This document shows, piece after piece, positions 1 through 8,366 of a stretch of DNA of 54,770 nucleotides. Where the stretch lies: positions 1 through 54,770 of the forward strand of contig WAPW01000101.1 of the NCBI GenBank assembly GCA_015520565.1, in the 5' to 3' direction. Position 1 is the stretch's first letter. Each line of letters starts with the position of its first letter. Made by a program: the position numbers and the translations under genes. Below the pieces are notes generated by a model. That model ran no database searches, was not told where the DNA came from, and was given only the letters and a program-made list of their open reading frames with translations. The DNA is from Candidatus Aciduliprofundum sp. GTDB taxonomy: Archaea; Thermoplasmatota; Thermoplasmata; Thermoplasmatales; Aciduliprofundaceae.

Positions 1-1106
1 ATGCGGACAGCTGCAGCTGCTGTCCTCTTACCATTTCTTGTCTGCAAGAGATACAACTTGCCCTTCTCAACAGTGAATTCAATATCCTGCATATCCTTGT
101 AATGCTTCTCCAAAAGCTCTGCCACATCCTTCAATTGCTTGTACACATCGGGCATGCTCTCTTCCATTGTGGGCAAATCACGGTTAGCATCCTGCTTGCT
201 GTAGTCATTTATTGCGTGAGGAGTACGAATTCCAGCAACTACATCCTCACCCTGAGCATTTGGCAAGAACTCACCATAAAGATGCTTCTCTCCAGTTCTT
301 GGGTCACGGGTGAATGCTACACCTGTGCCGCTATCATCTCCCATATTACCAAACACCATCATAACAACATTAACAGCTGTGCCCATATCATCGGGTATCT
401 TGTTTATCTTCCTGTAAACTATAGCACGCTCATTGTTCCAAGAATCAAAAACTGCCTTTATGGCCATTCTAAGCTGCTCGTATGGGTCCTGCGGGAACTC
501 ATAACCATGCCTCTGGTAAACTTTCTTGTATCTCTCAACAAGTTCTTTAAGGGCATCTACATTCAAATCAACATCTTGCTTTGCCCCATATTTTTCCTTA
601 ATCTTTTCAAGCTCCTCCTCAAATTCGTTATGCTCAATTCCAAGAACCACATTACCAAACATCTGAATGAGACGGCGATAAGCATCCCATGCAAATCTTG
701 GATTGTTCGTCTGCTTTGCAAGGCCTTCAACGCTCTTCTCTGTAAGCCCCAAATTGAGAATTGTGTCCATCATACCGGGCATACTAATTGGGGCACCTGA
801 GCGAACTGATACCAATAGAGGATTATCATCGCTCCCAAACTTCTTTCCTGTGTGCTCTTCAAGCTTCTTTGTGGCTTCAAGAACCTCATCCCAAAGGCCC
901 TCTGGAAAACCCTTCTCTTCAAAATACTTGATGCAGGTCTCTGTTGTTATTGTGTATCCCGGAGGAACAGGCAATCCTATGCGAGTCATCTCTGCAAGTC
1001 CAGCTCCCTTCCCTCCAAGAAGCTTTTTCTTGTCAGCCATTGTAGGTGCTACTTCGTTGAGCTTTTCCAAATCTTCCTTTAGGAAATATGCATATATGTA
1101 TTTCAT
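1..1106 (-). CDS. ppdK: Pyruvate, phosphate dikinase, N-terminal part (cut by window edge)
   Basis: Interconverts pyruvate, ATP and phosphate with phosphoenolpyruvate, AMP and pyrophosphate. The 368 codons inside the window cover the nucleotide-binding half. Visible motifs are [14 protein letters not shown] near residue 27, [13 protein letters not shown], and a [21 protein letters not shown] block, all typical of PPDK and not of PEP synthase. The phosphohistidine and PEP domains would lie before base 1. I chose the ATG at 1106 because a GGTGA ribosome binding site ends five bases before it. An in-frame ATG at 1112 overlaps that site. A TATA-like TATTTATATGG lies near 1145. The opposite-strand ORFs in this stretch are shadows. 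Confidence 0.93.
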   Translation of the reverse strand, partial: MKYIYAYFLKEDLEKLNEVAPTMADKKKLLGGKGAGLAEMTRIGLPVPPGYTITTETCIKYFEEKGFPEGLWDEVLEATKKLEEHTGKKFGSDDNPLLVSVRSGAPISMPGMMDTILNLGLTEKSVEGLAKQTNNPRFAWDAYRRLIQMFGNVVLGIEHNEFEEELEKIKEKYGAKQDVDLNVDALKELVERYKKVYQRHGYEFPQDPYEQLRMAIKAVFDSWNNERAIVYRKINKIPDDMGTAVNVVMMVFGNMGDDSGTGVAFTRDPRTGEKHLYGEFLPNAQGEDVVAGIRTPHAINDYSKQDANRDLPTMEESMPDVYKQLKDVAELLEKHYKDMQDIEFTVEKGKLYLLQTRNGKRTAAAAVR

Positions 1107-1240
1107 TTTCATCACCTTTGGTTTGGGAATTATGAAACCATATAAATACCTTCTCAATAAAAGGCATCAAAGATTAAATTTTCTAAGAATGCTACCCTGC
1201 AATCGCAAATAATTTTATATTTCAAACTCTATTGGGAGAT

Positions 1241-1645
1241 ATGAAAGAAGAGATTAAGAAACTGAAGAGTTTTCTTACTGTGGATTCACCTGCAGTGCTA
1301 CTAACCCCATGCGATTTGAGAGATGAGAATTGGCTCTCAGATTTGAATTATAGCGAGATAAAATGCACAAGCTTGAATTGCCAAGAGGAAGATAAAGATT
1401 GCATAAAAATGAATCATCAGGGCCTATATTTACCCCTCCACAGATTCCATGCTTGGCTCATTGATCCTGAGTATTTCATATACAGCCCGGGGTATGCTTT
1501 TTACTTGGGAAGGAGCACGCTCAAAGAATTTGGTATAATAGCATTAACATCGCTTACGGATGATGCCATGGACTCCATTGCACTAAGCTATGGATTTCAG
1601 ATTTTGTACCATGGCAATTGGCATTATTACTTGAAAGCCACATAA
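1241..1645 (+). CDS. Uncharacterised small protein
   Basis: A 134-residue soluble protein that I do not recognise. It has no signal peptide or membrane segment. There are three cysteines in the first 50 residues (TPCDLR, KCTSLNC) and another at KDCIKM, and an aromatic middle (HRFHAWLIDPEYFIYSPGYAFYLG). The mix of short strands and helices could suit a small alpha/beta domain. A TTG at 1232 would add three residues, but the TATA box AATTTTATAT at about 1210-1220 predicts a leaderless mRNA starting near the ATG at 1241. It is divergent from ppdK and converges on nadC, so context gives no functional clue. Confidence 0.6.
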   Translation: MKEEIKKLKSFLTVDSPAVLLTPCDLRDENWLSDLNYSEIKCTSLNCQEEDKDCIKMNHQGLYLPLHRFHAWLIDPEYFIYSPGYAFYLGRSTLKEFGIIALTSLTDDAMDSIALSYGFQILYHGNWHYYLKAT

Positions 1646-1654
1646 TTTAAATGC

Positions 1655-2455
1655 TCAGTAATGAATGTCCAATGAGAAATCCTTAGATATGGCAGAATGT
1701 GTTATAAAGCCCATGGATATTATATCCACATCACACTTTGCATAATTTTCCAGATTTTTAGGTGTTATCCCTCCCGAAACTTCTATCAAAACATTGTATC
1801 TCCTTAACTTCTTTGCTATTTTGCAAACTTTCTCAGGTGAGAAATTGTCCAGCATGATTATATCCACTCCGAATTCAGCAGCTTTTATGGCATCTTCCTC
1901 ATTCTCAACTTCAACTTCAATTTTCTTTGTAAAGCTAGCATTTTTAGCCCTTTTTATTGCCTCCTCTAGCCCAACCAAGGCAATATGGTTGTCCTTTATC
2001 AAAACCATATCTGCGAGGTTCCAACGGTGTGGGTCTCCCCCACCAATCTCCACAGCCAATTTGTCCAAATAGCCCCATAGGGTCTTGCGTGTCGCTGCTA
2101 TCCTTACCTTAGCATTTACCTTTCTTGCTCTATCAACCATCTCCCTAGTTAATGTGGCAATGCCGCTCATTCTTCCGAGAATATTTAACAATGTTCTCTC
2201 TACACTCAAAATCTTGGCTGCATTTCCTTCAATTTCCATAACTAAATTTCCACTCTCAACTTTCTCCCCATCCTTTGCAAATTTCTTAACTCTCAATCCA
2301 AAATTTTTTAATTTACCTTCTAAATAATCAATTCCAGCAAGAATGCACTCTTCCTTTGCAATTACATTGGCAATGGCATTTAAATCCTTGGGAATTATTA
2401 GCTCGGATGTTAAATCACCAAATATCATATCCTCTTGGTACAATTTTTCAAACAT
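1655..2455 (-). CDS. nadC: Nicotinate-nucleotide pyrophosphorylase (quinolinate phosphoribosyltransferase)
   Basis: Converts quinolinate and PRPP to nicotinate mononucleotide, CO2 and pyrophosphate, the third step of de novo NAD synthesis. The 266 residues show family motifs in order: EDMIFGDLTSELI at the N-terminus, ERTLLNILGRMSGIAT, ATRKTLWGYLDKLAVEIGGGDPHRWNLAD, KDNHIAL, and IMLDNFSPE with EVSGGI near the C-terminus. Last gene of the nadX-nadA-nadC operon. It starts two bases after nadA, and its GGAGGT ribosome binding site lies inside the end of nadA. Confidence 0.96.
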   Translation of the reverse strand: MFEKLYQEDMIFGDLTSELIIPKDLNAIANVIAKEECILAGIDYLEGKLKNFGLRVKKFAKDGEKVESGNLVMEIEGNAAKILSVERTLLNILGRMSGIATLTREMVDRARKVNAKVRIAATRKTLWGYLDKLAVEIGGGDPHRWNLADMVLIKDNHIALVGLEEAIKRAKNASFTKKIEVEVENEEDAIKAAEFGVDIIMLDNFSPEKVCKIAKKLRRYNVLIEVSGGITPKNLENYAKCDVDIISMGFITHSAISKDFSLDIHY

Positions 2456-2456
2456 T

Positions 2457-3344
2457 TCAAAATACCTCCAGCATTCTCTCTATGGCCTTTCTTGCCCTAT
2501 TTGCTATATCTTCTGGTACTTTGACCTCATATTTTAAATCTCTTAAACTCTCATAAATTTTTTGCAAGTTTATCTGCTTCATTCCAAGGCATATGGCGTA
2601 GGACCAAGCAGGAATAAATTCTCTATCTGGATACTCCATTTTCAGACGCTCCACCATATCCCTCTCTGTAGCCACTATGAATTTCTTTGCATTGCTCTTT
2701 GCCACATACTTAACCATACCACCTGTGCTCGCAATAACATCCGCCTTGGCCTGCAACTCTGGAGGGCATTCTGGATGAACCATCAAAACTCCATCGTGGG
2801 GGACATTTTCAACATTCAAATTTGTATGAACATAACAATGGCCATTAGGTGGCATGGGAATTATCTTTTTATTGGTTCTCTCTGCAACATAGTGGGCAAG
2901 ATTGGAGTCAGGGCCAAATAGAATTGTATCCTCTTTGAGAGAATTAACAACTTTAACGGCATTGGCAGATGTGCAGGTAATATCTGCAAGAGCTTTGCAA
3001 TCTGCTGTGGAATTAACATAGAGCACAACCGCCGCATCTGGATACTTCTCCTTATATTCCTTTATTATTTCAGGGGTTAAAAACCTAGCCATCTCACAAG
3101 ATGCAATCCTGCTAGGGATGAGAACGAGTTTATCTGGATTCAATATGGCAGCTGTCTCAGCCATAAAATCCACACCTGCAAATACTATAACATCAGCATT
3201 CACTTCCGTGGCTTTTCTTGCAAGCTCAAGGGAATCTCCAACAAAATCTGCAATTCTCTGAACTTCTCCAATTTGATAGTTATGAGCCATTATTATGGCA
3301 TTTCTCTCCTTTTTTAGCTTCATTATCTCTTCTTTCAAATTCAT
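2457..3344 (-). CDS. nadA: Quinolinate synthase A
   Basis: Condenses iminoaspartate with dihydroxyacetone phosphate to quinolinate, using a [4Fe-4S] cluster. The 295-residue length fits the short archaeal/Thermotoga form. Motifs include AIIMAHNYQ near the start, [10 protein letters not shown], the three cluster cysteines in [18 protein letters not shown] and SYAICLGM, and HPECPPELQ with ASTGGM. The gene starts three bases after the nadX stop, with a GGGGTG site, so nadX product (iminoaspartate) is made next to its consumer. Confidence 0.96.
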   Translation of the reverse strand: MNLKEEIMKLKKERNAIIMAHNYQIGEVQRIADFVGDSLELARKATEVNADVIVFAGVDFMAETAAILNPDKLVLIPSRIASCEMARFLTPEIIKEYKEKYPDAAVVLYVNSTADCKALADITCTSANAVKVVNSLKEDTILFGPDSNLAHYVAERTNKKIIPMPPNGHCYVHTNLNVENVPHDGVLMVHPECPPELQAKADVIASTGGMVKYVAKSNAKKFIVATERDMVERLKMEYPDREFIPAWSYAICLGMKQINLQKIYESLRDLKYEVKVPEDIANRARKAIERMLEVF

Positions 3345-3347
3345 ATT

Positions 3348-4079
3348 TCACACCCCCATTTTTATCACATCATCCAGTGAGCTTATTAGGTAAATGGGAG
3401 ATAAAACTGCAAGATAGCTTGTCTTTGGATTCTGAGGAGATGGCTTGTTCTTGACTCTAATCTCCGCCTCTCCAAAATCCCCTTCAACTAAAATTTCATG
3501 CATATTCTCTTTCATATTTGGATCTGCATAAACTTCAACATCAATATCCATTCCCGCTACTATGGAAAGGAGGACTGAAATATTCACGCTCTTTGGAAAT
3601 TTCTTTATGGCCTCGCTGGCCTTTCCCTTGAATACCAAAGTTCTTTCTTTCACATCGTATCCAAGGGTTTTTGAGTTCTTGGTGCTTCGCAGTGTTACTT
3701 TTTTCAATCCAGCAATTTTTGCAGTTTTTATCAAATCTATGCCACCAATAGCTCCTGAAGGTAAATAAATGTGCGCTCCATTTTTCCTCGCTAATGCAAA
3801 TATTTTCTCCCTGAATTTCACATCTGCTAGGCCGCCCACACTCATTATAAGCATATCTTTTCCCTTTTCAACAATTTTGGGAGCATAGTCAATCACAGCT
3901 TGTGAAGAGGCAGCTTCTATTATAAAATCACACTCTTCTATGAGCTCATCTACATTATTGCAAATATTCGCCTCTATATCTTCACATTTAGAGCTTGCAA
4001 TATCGTAAACTGCTTGAACTTGAAATCTTTGAGCAATATTATGAGCAATGTTTCCACATCCTATTATACCTATTCTCAT
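3348..4079 (-). CDS. nadX: L-aspartate dehydrogenase, first gene of the NAD operon
   Basis: Oxidises L-aspartate to iminoaspartate with NAD(P)+, replacing the oxygen-dependent NadB in anaerobes. The sequence opens with a Rossmann motif MRIGIIGCGNIAHNIAQ, followed by IIEAASSQAV and a catalytic-domain segment LPSGAIGGIDLIK. An upstream in-frame ATG exists at 4097, but AAGGTG at 4091-4086 sits six bases before the ATG at 4079, which also places the Rossmann motif at the start. The leader carries a 20-base inverted repeat described separately. Head of an operon with nadA and nadC. Confidence 0.93.
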   Translation of the reverse strand: MRIGIIGCGNIAHNIAQRFQVQAVYDIASSKCEDIEANICNNVDELIEECDFIIEAASSQAVIDYAPKIVEKGKDMLIMSVGGLADVKFREKIFALARKNGAHIYLPSGAIGGIDLIKTAKIAGLKKVTLRSTKNSKTLGYDVKERTLVFKGKASEAIKKFPKSVNISVLLSIVAGMDIDVEVYADPNMKENMHEILVEGDFGEAEIRVKNKPSPQNPKTSYLAVLSPIYLISSLDDVIKMGV

Positions 4080-4087
4080 GAGCATCA

Positions 4088-4107
4088 CCTTGAACATGTG
4101 TTCAAGG
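4088..4107. promoter_or_regulatory. Palindromic operator or leader hairpin of the nad operon
   Basis: Perfect nine-base inverted repeat with a two-base centre, CCTTGAACA-tg-TGTTCAAGG. On the minus strand a TATA-like TTAAAATTGG lies at about 4131-4122, so the repeat covers the expected transcription start and reaches into the ribosome binding site of nadX. That position suits a repressor operator. As RNA it could instead mask the ribosome binding site. The divergent regulator gene starts 80 bases away. Confidence 0.65.
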
Positions 4108-4186
4108 GGGTATTACGAGCTCCAATTTTAATCTTGCGAGAAAAATTTCAAAAATTTTAAATTCAATTAATTTCTTCTTTAATTGC

Positions 4187-5167
4187 ATGCAGGAGAAAAT
4201 AATAAGAATTTTGCTTAACGCAGGCAAGAATGGTGTATTGCAAGAAGAATTTACAAAAAAGTATGGGATAAGTAAGAGCACCGCTTCTACCATACTATCT
4301 AAGCTTGAAGATGAGGGAAAAATAGTAAGGAAAAGGGTAGCAGGAAAATCTTACAGGGTATGGCATGTTAAGTATTCCCCATTTCCCATTAGGAATGTTT
4401 TGAGGGTTGGTATAGGAAAGGCCACCGAGTATCCTGCAGTGCTTTTAGCTTACAAGGATTTAGATTACCCAAAAATTGAACTTAAAATTTACAAAAGTGC
4501 ATTTACCCTAACAAAGGACCTCGCTGAGGGGTATTTGGATGTTGGCTGCTCTCCCCTAATAACACAAGTTCTATTCGCATTAGTTTATAGGAATATAAAA
4601 ATTAGAGCTGGCTGTGGTTTTAGAGGTGGAGGTATAGCATCAAGAGTTGCAAATCCAAGGATATTTGGAAGCAGCGAGCTTTCAACCATGGAGTTCTCTC
4701 TCAGGAATTATATAGAAAAAAGAGGAATTGAAGCTCAAATAAGGTATTTTCCATCACCCGATAAGATGGTCAAAGCTCTTGAAAATGGAGATGTTGAGGC
4801 AATTGCCATATGGGAGCCTTTCTTATCAGAGTTATCGCAGAATTATAAAATTACTAGATTTGAAGAAATATTTGGAAGGTATCCATGTTGCACCCTCGCT
4901 TCAAATATCCAGGCTGAAAATTCTAGGGAATTAAAAGAATTCTTAAATGCCTATAAAATTGCAACAGAGCAAATTGAAGAGAGGAGAGAGGAGGCGATAT
5001 CACTGCAAGCTAAATTTTTGAGAATTAAAAAAGAGAGAATTGAAAGAGCGTTTAATGGTTTTGACTACGATTGGAAACTTGATATGGATATTGCTTCAAA
5101 ATTCTTGGAGGACTTTGGAATTAAATTAACAAATGCAAGCAAGGCAAGAATATTCAATCTGCTATAA
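4187..5167 (+). CDS. Winged-helix regulator fused to a periplasmic-binding-protein-like sensor domain
   Basis: A 326-residue protein without signal peptide or membrane segment. Residues 1-65 form a MarR/IclR-like winged helix (FTKKYGISKSTASTILSKLEDEGKIVRKR). Residues 70-326 resemble the substrate-binding proteins of the NMT1/THI5/SsuA type (VLLAYKDL, AEGYLDVGCSPLITQV, VKALENGDVEAIAIWEPFLSEL), a fold that would here act in the cytoplasm as a ligand sensor. Leaderless start: TTTTAAATT lies about 28 bases before the ATG. It is divergent from nadXAC, separated by a perfect palindrome, so I infer that it controls the nad operon and itself. The ligand is not visible. Its 3' end overlaps the convergent Lrp-type gene by six bases. 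Confidence 0.75.
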   Translation: MQEKIIRILLNAGKNGVLQEEFTKKYGISKSTASTILSKLEDEGKIVRKRVAGKSYRVWHVKYSPFPIRNVLRVGIGKATEYPAVLLAYKDLDYPKIELKIYKSAFTLTKDLAEGYLDVGCSPLITQVLFALVYRNIKIRAGCGFRGGGIASRVANPRIFGSSELSTMEFSLRNYIEKRGIEAQIRYFPSPDKMVKALENGDVEAIAIWEPFLSELSQNYKITRFEEIFGRYPCCTLASNIQAENSRELKEFLNAYKIATEQIEERREEAISLQAKFLRIKKERIERAFNGFDYDWKLDMDIASKFLEDFGIKLTNASKARIFNLL

Positions 5168-6022
5168 ACCCAATTTATGAGCTACATACTCTATATACTC
5201 TGGATAAAACTTTTCATGCACAATAATCTCATAGAATACCCTCTTTACACCCTTCATACCCACCACACTTTCCATTATCTCATCTACCTCCTGTATAGTT
5301 CTACCGTAGAAAACTCCATAAACCATAGGTGGTGAGGAAAAAGTGGAAACCCTCCATAAATTCTTAATTTTGCCCAATCTCATCTCAAATTGAGAATCAT
5401 CCGTTTCTATAAACAAAGAGAACCAAAATATTTCCTTGGTAGATGGTCTATTAACAATGGGATATACCCTGCAAGCATCTATTTCTCTCAGCTTTCTACA
5501 TCTTTTGGCTACCGTCTTAGAAGATATCCCTATTTCCTCGGCAACTTCTTTAAATGGCCTTCTAGCATTCCTTTTAAGAGACAATAATATCTTCCAATCC
5601 AAGGGTGATAACTCTAAATTTTCCAATTTTTTATGGTGATAAACATCTATTCTGTATGCACCAGTTAATCTCCTTATATAATTTACTTTATCTCTAAGCT
5701 CGTACTCATCCCCATACCATATTTCAGCATAGTACCTCCCTCCAATAACAGAGACAATATGCATAACCCCGCTTAGCTCACCCATAATTTTTATAACCTC
5801 TCTTCTCCTTTTTCTAGCCCTAACTGATATAACTGCACTATTAAAAATCTTATCCGAATTTAGAATAATAGAGAACCCATTTAGCTCACCTCTATCTTTC
5901 ATAGCCCTTAACCTCTTATGCACTCCTGTGGTAGATAATCCAACTTTTTTTGCCACCTCTTGCAAAGGCATGCGCCCATCTTCCCACAACAATTTTAGTA
6001 TCTTTACATCAACTTCATCCAT
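5162..6022 (-). CDS. Lrp/AsnC-type transcriptional regulator with two winged helices
   Basis: A 286-residue DNA-binding protein. A first Lrp-like winged helix spans residues 2-50 (DVKILKLLWEDGRMPLQEVA, GLSTTGVHKRLRAMKDRG). A second one lies around residues 140-190 (DWKILLSLKRNARRPFKEVA, GISSKTVAKRCRKLR). Each is followed by a region that could be an effector domain. Usual Lrp proteins are about 150 residues with one helix-turn-helix, so this is a tandem form. The ATG at 6022 fits a leaderless start about 26 bases after AAAATATATG; a GTG at 6028 is the alternative. It is divergent from a 20-codon ORF. Confidence 0.8.
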   Translation of the reverse strand: MDEVDVKILKLLWEDGRMPLQEVAKKVGLSTTGVHKRLRAMKDRGELNGFSIILNSDKIFNSAVISVRARKRRREVIKIMGELSGVMHIVSVIGGRYYAEIWYGDEYELRDKVNYIRRLTGAYRIDVYHHKKLENLELSPLDWKILLSLKRNARRPFKEVAEEIGISSKTVAKRCRKLREIDACRVYPIVNRPSTKEIFWFSLFIETDDSQFEMRLGKIKNLWRVSTFSSPPMVYGVFYGRTIQEVDEIMESVVGMKGVKRVFYEIIVHEKFYPEYIEYVAHKLGL

Positions 6023-6060
6023 ATACACCCAATACCTTCATAATTCATATATTTTCTTAT

Positions 6061-6074
6061 CTTTAAACTTAAAG
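6061..6074. promoter_or_regulatory. Inverted repeat upstream of the Lrp-type regulator TATA box
   Basis: CTTTAA-ac-TTAAAG is a perfect six-base inverted repeat just upstream of the presumed TATA box (6045-6053) of the minus-strand regulator gene. Lrp proteins commonly bind short AT-rich palindromes at their own promoter, so this is a plausible autoregulatory site. AT-rich inverted repeats also occur by chance. Confidence 0.35.
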
Positions 6075-6188
6075 TTTTAATTTTTCCAAAAATCAAGATA
6101 ATATGGCCAATATTTTTCCTATTAGTAAACAAATATTTAAATATATGGTGAAAATAAAGGAACTTAGAAACCGATGGAGGTGATAAAA

Positions 6189-6251
6189 ATGATAGAGATC
6201 ATGCTAATGATTGGAAAAAACAGGGCCGAGGAGATGAGAAGGAGAAAGTAA
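6189..6251 (+). CDS. Candidate 20-residue microprotein
   Basis: Short ORF of 21 codons, MIEIMLMIGKNRAEEMRRRK: a hydrophobic N-terminal half and a strongly basic tail. The expression signals are better than those of most genes here. A TATA box ATATTTAAATATA lies at 6133-6144, and a near-perfect GGAGGTGAT ribosome binding site at 6176-6184 sits four bases before the ATG. A 12-codon ORF (ATG at 6145) ends inside that ribosome binding site and might couple to it, but it probably lies upstream of the transcript start. The divergent Lrp-type gene is the likely regulator. Function unknown; a regulatory peptide or small membrane-associated protein is possible. Confidence 0.5.
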   Translation: MIEIMLMIGKNRAEEMRRRK

Positions 6252-6264
6252 TCACGCTGACCCC

Positions 6265-6903
6265 CTACCTCACTTTTTTATTTTCTTTGTAGTATTTGCA
6301 GTAATCTTTTATGGGGCATATATCACATTTTGGCCCTACAGGCCTGCAAATTGTGCGCCCAAACATAACCAATAGTTCATTAATTTCTCTCCAGTATTTC
6401 TTTGGTAGAACTTTCATAAGTGCCTTCTCTGTTTCCTCAGGAGTTTTTGTATTAACCCAGCCAAGACGATTTGAGATGCGATGAACATGAGTATCCACAG
6501 CTATAACATCCCTGCCATAGCATCTTGAAAGCACTATATTTGCAGTTTTTCTTCCCACACCGGGCAATTTCAATAGTTCATCAAGGTTATCTGGAACCTT
6601 ACCATCATATTCCTCGTCAATTATTTTTGCTATCTCTTTTATTTTCTTAGCCTTCTGCTTGTAAAATCCAGCAGGATAAATGAGCTTTGCAATCTCTTGG
6701 ATGGATGCGTTTTTCAAAGCTCTTGGTGAGGGATACTTCTCAAACAACCTCTCAGCAACAGTATAGGTAACTTCATCCTTTGTGCGCTGCGATATTACCG
6801 TTGCAATAAGAACTTTAAATGGCTCTCTGGACTTGTATGGGTGAGGGGGTACATTTGCTCTAAGAATTTCTATGACCTTTTCAATTTCCTCCTTTTTCAC
6901 CAT
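6265..6903 (-). CDS. nth: Endonuclease III, DNA glycosylase/AP lyase
   Basis: Removes oxidised pyrimidines and cleaves abasic sites in base excision repair. The 212 residues match the usual size. It shows VLIATVISQRTKDEVT, the helix-hairpin-helix LPGVGRKTANIVL with the catalytic lysine, and VDTHVHRISNRLG with the catalytic aspartate. C-terminal cysteines 186, 193, 196 and 202 have the C-x6-C-x2-C-x5-C spacing of the [4Fe-4S] cluster loop. A GTGATGA site precedes the ATG. It converges with the small ORF at 6189. Confidence 0.96.
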   Translation of the reverse strand: MVKKEEIEKVIEILRANVPPHPYKSREPFKVLIATVISQRTKDEVTYTVAERLFEKYPSPRALKNASIQEIAKLIYPAGFYKQKAKKIKEIAKIIDEEYDGKVPDNLDELLKLPGVGRKTANIVLSRCYGRDVIAVDTHVHRISNRLGWVNTKTPEETEKALMKVLPKKYWREINELLVMFGRTICRPVGPKCDICPIKDYCKYYKENKKVR

Positions 6904-6986
6904 GGCTCATCACTACAATTTATTAAAAATTATCCAATTCTTTTTTCCAAAAAATTTATAATTTTCATAGCTATACCCCCTTTACA

Positions 6987-7355
6987 ATGGATATTGTGAC
7001 CTATGATATTTTATATACTGTGCTTAAAAAACTCTTGGGGCACAAGCTTGAAGATAAAGATATAAAAGATTTGGCAGAATATGTTATAAATTTCTTTGGC
7101 TATCAGGATAGAATAATTGATAATATGCTAACTCCCGCAGATAGGGATGTATTCTACTATCTTGAAGAATTAGAAATTGTAAAGCCCTTTGAGGAAGAGA
7201 TAACTATCTCCAAGGGAAAACTCTGGCGAATCCATTATTGGATTTACAGAAAGGATAAAATTGAGGAAATTTTAAATCAGCATATGGAAGAAAAGAAGGA
7301 GGAAAGTCCCGAGGATTTTTACAAAAAATTATTTGAGGAAATGGGGGAAGAATAG
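6987..7355 (+). CDS. Uncharacterised archaeal protein, possibly winged-helix
   Basis: A 122-residue acidic soluble protein. Residues 1-90 (YDILYTVLKKLLGHKLEDKDIKDLAEYV, LTPADRDVFYYLEELEIVKPFEEEI, KLWRIHYWIYR) have the helix-rich look of a small winged-helix-like domain. The C-terminus is a charged helix (HMEEKKEESPEDFYKKLFEEMGEE). It may belong to the archaeal DUF6015 family, though I am not certain. Leaderless start with TTTATAATTTT about 30 bases upstream. The stop codon abuts the 3' end of the opposite-strand tRNA-Gln with no gap. Confidence 0.65.
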   Translation: MDIVTYDILYTVLKKLLGHKLEDKDIKDLAEYVINFFGYQDRIIDNMLTPADRDVFYYLEELEIVKPFEEEITISKGKLWRIHYWIYRKDKIEEILNQHMEEKKEESPEDFYKKLFEEMGEE

Positions 7356-7480
7356 CAGCCCCGGGAGGATTCGAACCCCCGTCGCGGGATCTCCTCGGGA
7401 ACCTTGGTTGCAGGAGGTAGAGGAACTCGCTGGTGGTTCCCACCAAAGTCCCGCATGCTTGACCGCTACACCACGGGGCT
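7356..7480 (-). tRNA. tRNA-Gln (anticodon TTG) with a 52-base intron
   Basis: Exon 1 is 7480-7443 and exon 2 is 7390-7356. The acceptor AGCCCCG pairs with CGGGGCT, the anticodon stem is CGGGA/TCCCG around loop CTTTGGA, and the T arm is GGGGG-TTCGAAT-CCTCC. The discriminator is G and no CCA is encoded. The intron (7391-7442) lies between positions 37 and 38, the canonical archaeal site cut at a bulge-helix-bulge, and can close with GGGAACC/GGTTCCC. Bases 7406-7439 of the intron match the tRNA-Pro intron at 31 of 34 positions. Confidence 0.93.
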
Positions 7481-7524
7481 ATACTCTTGGAGCAAGGATA
7501 CTATATTTTTCACCTATTTTAACT

Positions 7525-7836
7525 TTATTTCTCATCCAATTTCTCTTCCATAAAATTCAAAATAACATTGGCGCGAGGGAGCATCTCCTCCTCGTACATG
7601 TCCTTTGGATAGTAATTTACAAGGGCATTCAAAACTGCACCTATGGCCCTTTCTTCCTTATCCCCAATATTCTCCAATTTTGCATACTCTTCCTTAACTC
7701 TATTTACAAATTCTTCTTCAAGTTTTACCTCATTGCTGCTGTCCTTAAATATTCCATGCTTCATCATATCCACTATGAGTGCCATGCTTAAGTGCTCCAC
7801 ATACTCCTCTAACAGCTTGCAGTATTCTTCGTCCAT
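7525..7836 (-). CDS. Uncharacterised small acidic helical protein
   Basis: A 103-residue protein predicted to be all helical (MDEEYCKLLEEYVEHLSMAL, EEEFVNRVKEEYAKLENIG, EEMLPRANVILNFMEEKLDEK), with no metal motif or membrane segment. It may be a small helical bundle acting through protein contacts. A TATA box TTTTTATACC lies about 24 bases before the ATG, so it is probably leaderless and separate from its neighbours. Not recognised. Confidence 0.6.
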   Translation of the reverse strand: MDEEYCKLLEEYVEHLSMALIVDMMKHGIFKDSSNEVKLEEEFVNRVKEEYAKLENIGDKEERAIGAVLNALVNYYPKDMYEEEMLPRANVILNFMEEKLDEK

Positions 7837-7870
7837 AGGTGCGTTAGGATTGTTTGGTATAAAAATCTAT

Positions 7871-8344
7871 TCATTTAAGATACTCAGGCAGAAATTTCAG
7901 CATATCCTTGTAAATTGGATAGCCGAGCTCGCTGTACTCTTTTGCCTGATATGCCATCTCCGCCTTATCTACCTCCCTAGCCAGCTGGGCTTCTTCCGAA
8001 TCTCCATAATTGAATTCAATCCAGAGGAGATAGATATCATCAATCTCCGCAATCTCAGCTATTTCCTTTATGGCCTTCTCCTCCACATTCAATTTATCCA
8101 TAAATTTCTCACCCTCTGGAGTTATGTCACCTATCAAAGATTCTGCCAAGTCGTGGATAAGAAGCATCCCAACAACTTTCTCAGCGCTCAATCCCCTATC
8201 TCTTGCTAAAAAATAGCCTAGGAGGGCAGCACGATAGCTGTGCTCAGCAATGCTTTCAGGATAGGGTATGCCCCGCATAACCCAGCCAGTTCTCTTCATT
8301 CTCTTCAATCTCTCCGCATAATTCATAAGTGCACGGAAATTCAT
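7871..8344 (-). CDS. HD-domain phosphohydrolase (YfbR/HDDC2-like)
   Basis: A 157-residue HD-superfamily metal-dependent phosphohydrolase, probably a 5'-deoxynucleotidase like YfbR and human HDDC2. The metal ligands are visible in order: His in SIAEHSYRAA, His-Asp in LLIHDLAESLIGD, and Asp in REVDKAEMAYQ. Length and motif spacing agree with the small single-domain family. The ATG at 8344 is preceded by TTTAATAATTT within the end of the next gene, consistent with its own leaderless promoter. Nucleotide substrate not deducible. Confidence 0.85.
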   Translation of the reverse strand: MNFRALMNYAERLKRMKRTGWVMRGIPYPESIAEHSYRAALLGYFLARDRGLSAEKVVGMLLIHDLAESLIGDITPEGEKFMDKLNVEEKAIKEIAEIAEIDDIYLLWIEFNYGDSEEAQLAREVDKAEMAYQAKEYSELGYPIYKDMLKFLPEYLK

Positions 8345-8366
8345 AGAGGATTATTGTAACAAATTA

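Noticed and set aside
102-1212. Three plus-strand ORFs of 76-232 codons
   Set aside because: They are antisense to pyruvate phosphate dikinase, whose motifs are unmistakable on the minus strand; the plus-strand products have unnatural composition.
6145-6183. 12-codon ORF before the 20-codon ORF
   Set aside because: Probably lies upstream of the transcript start set by the TATA box at 6133-6144; kept only as a remark in the feature.
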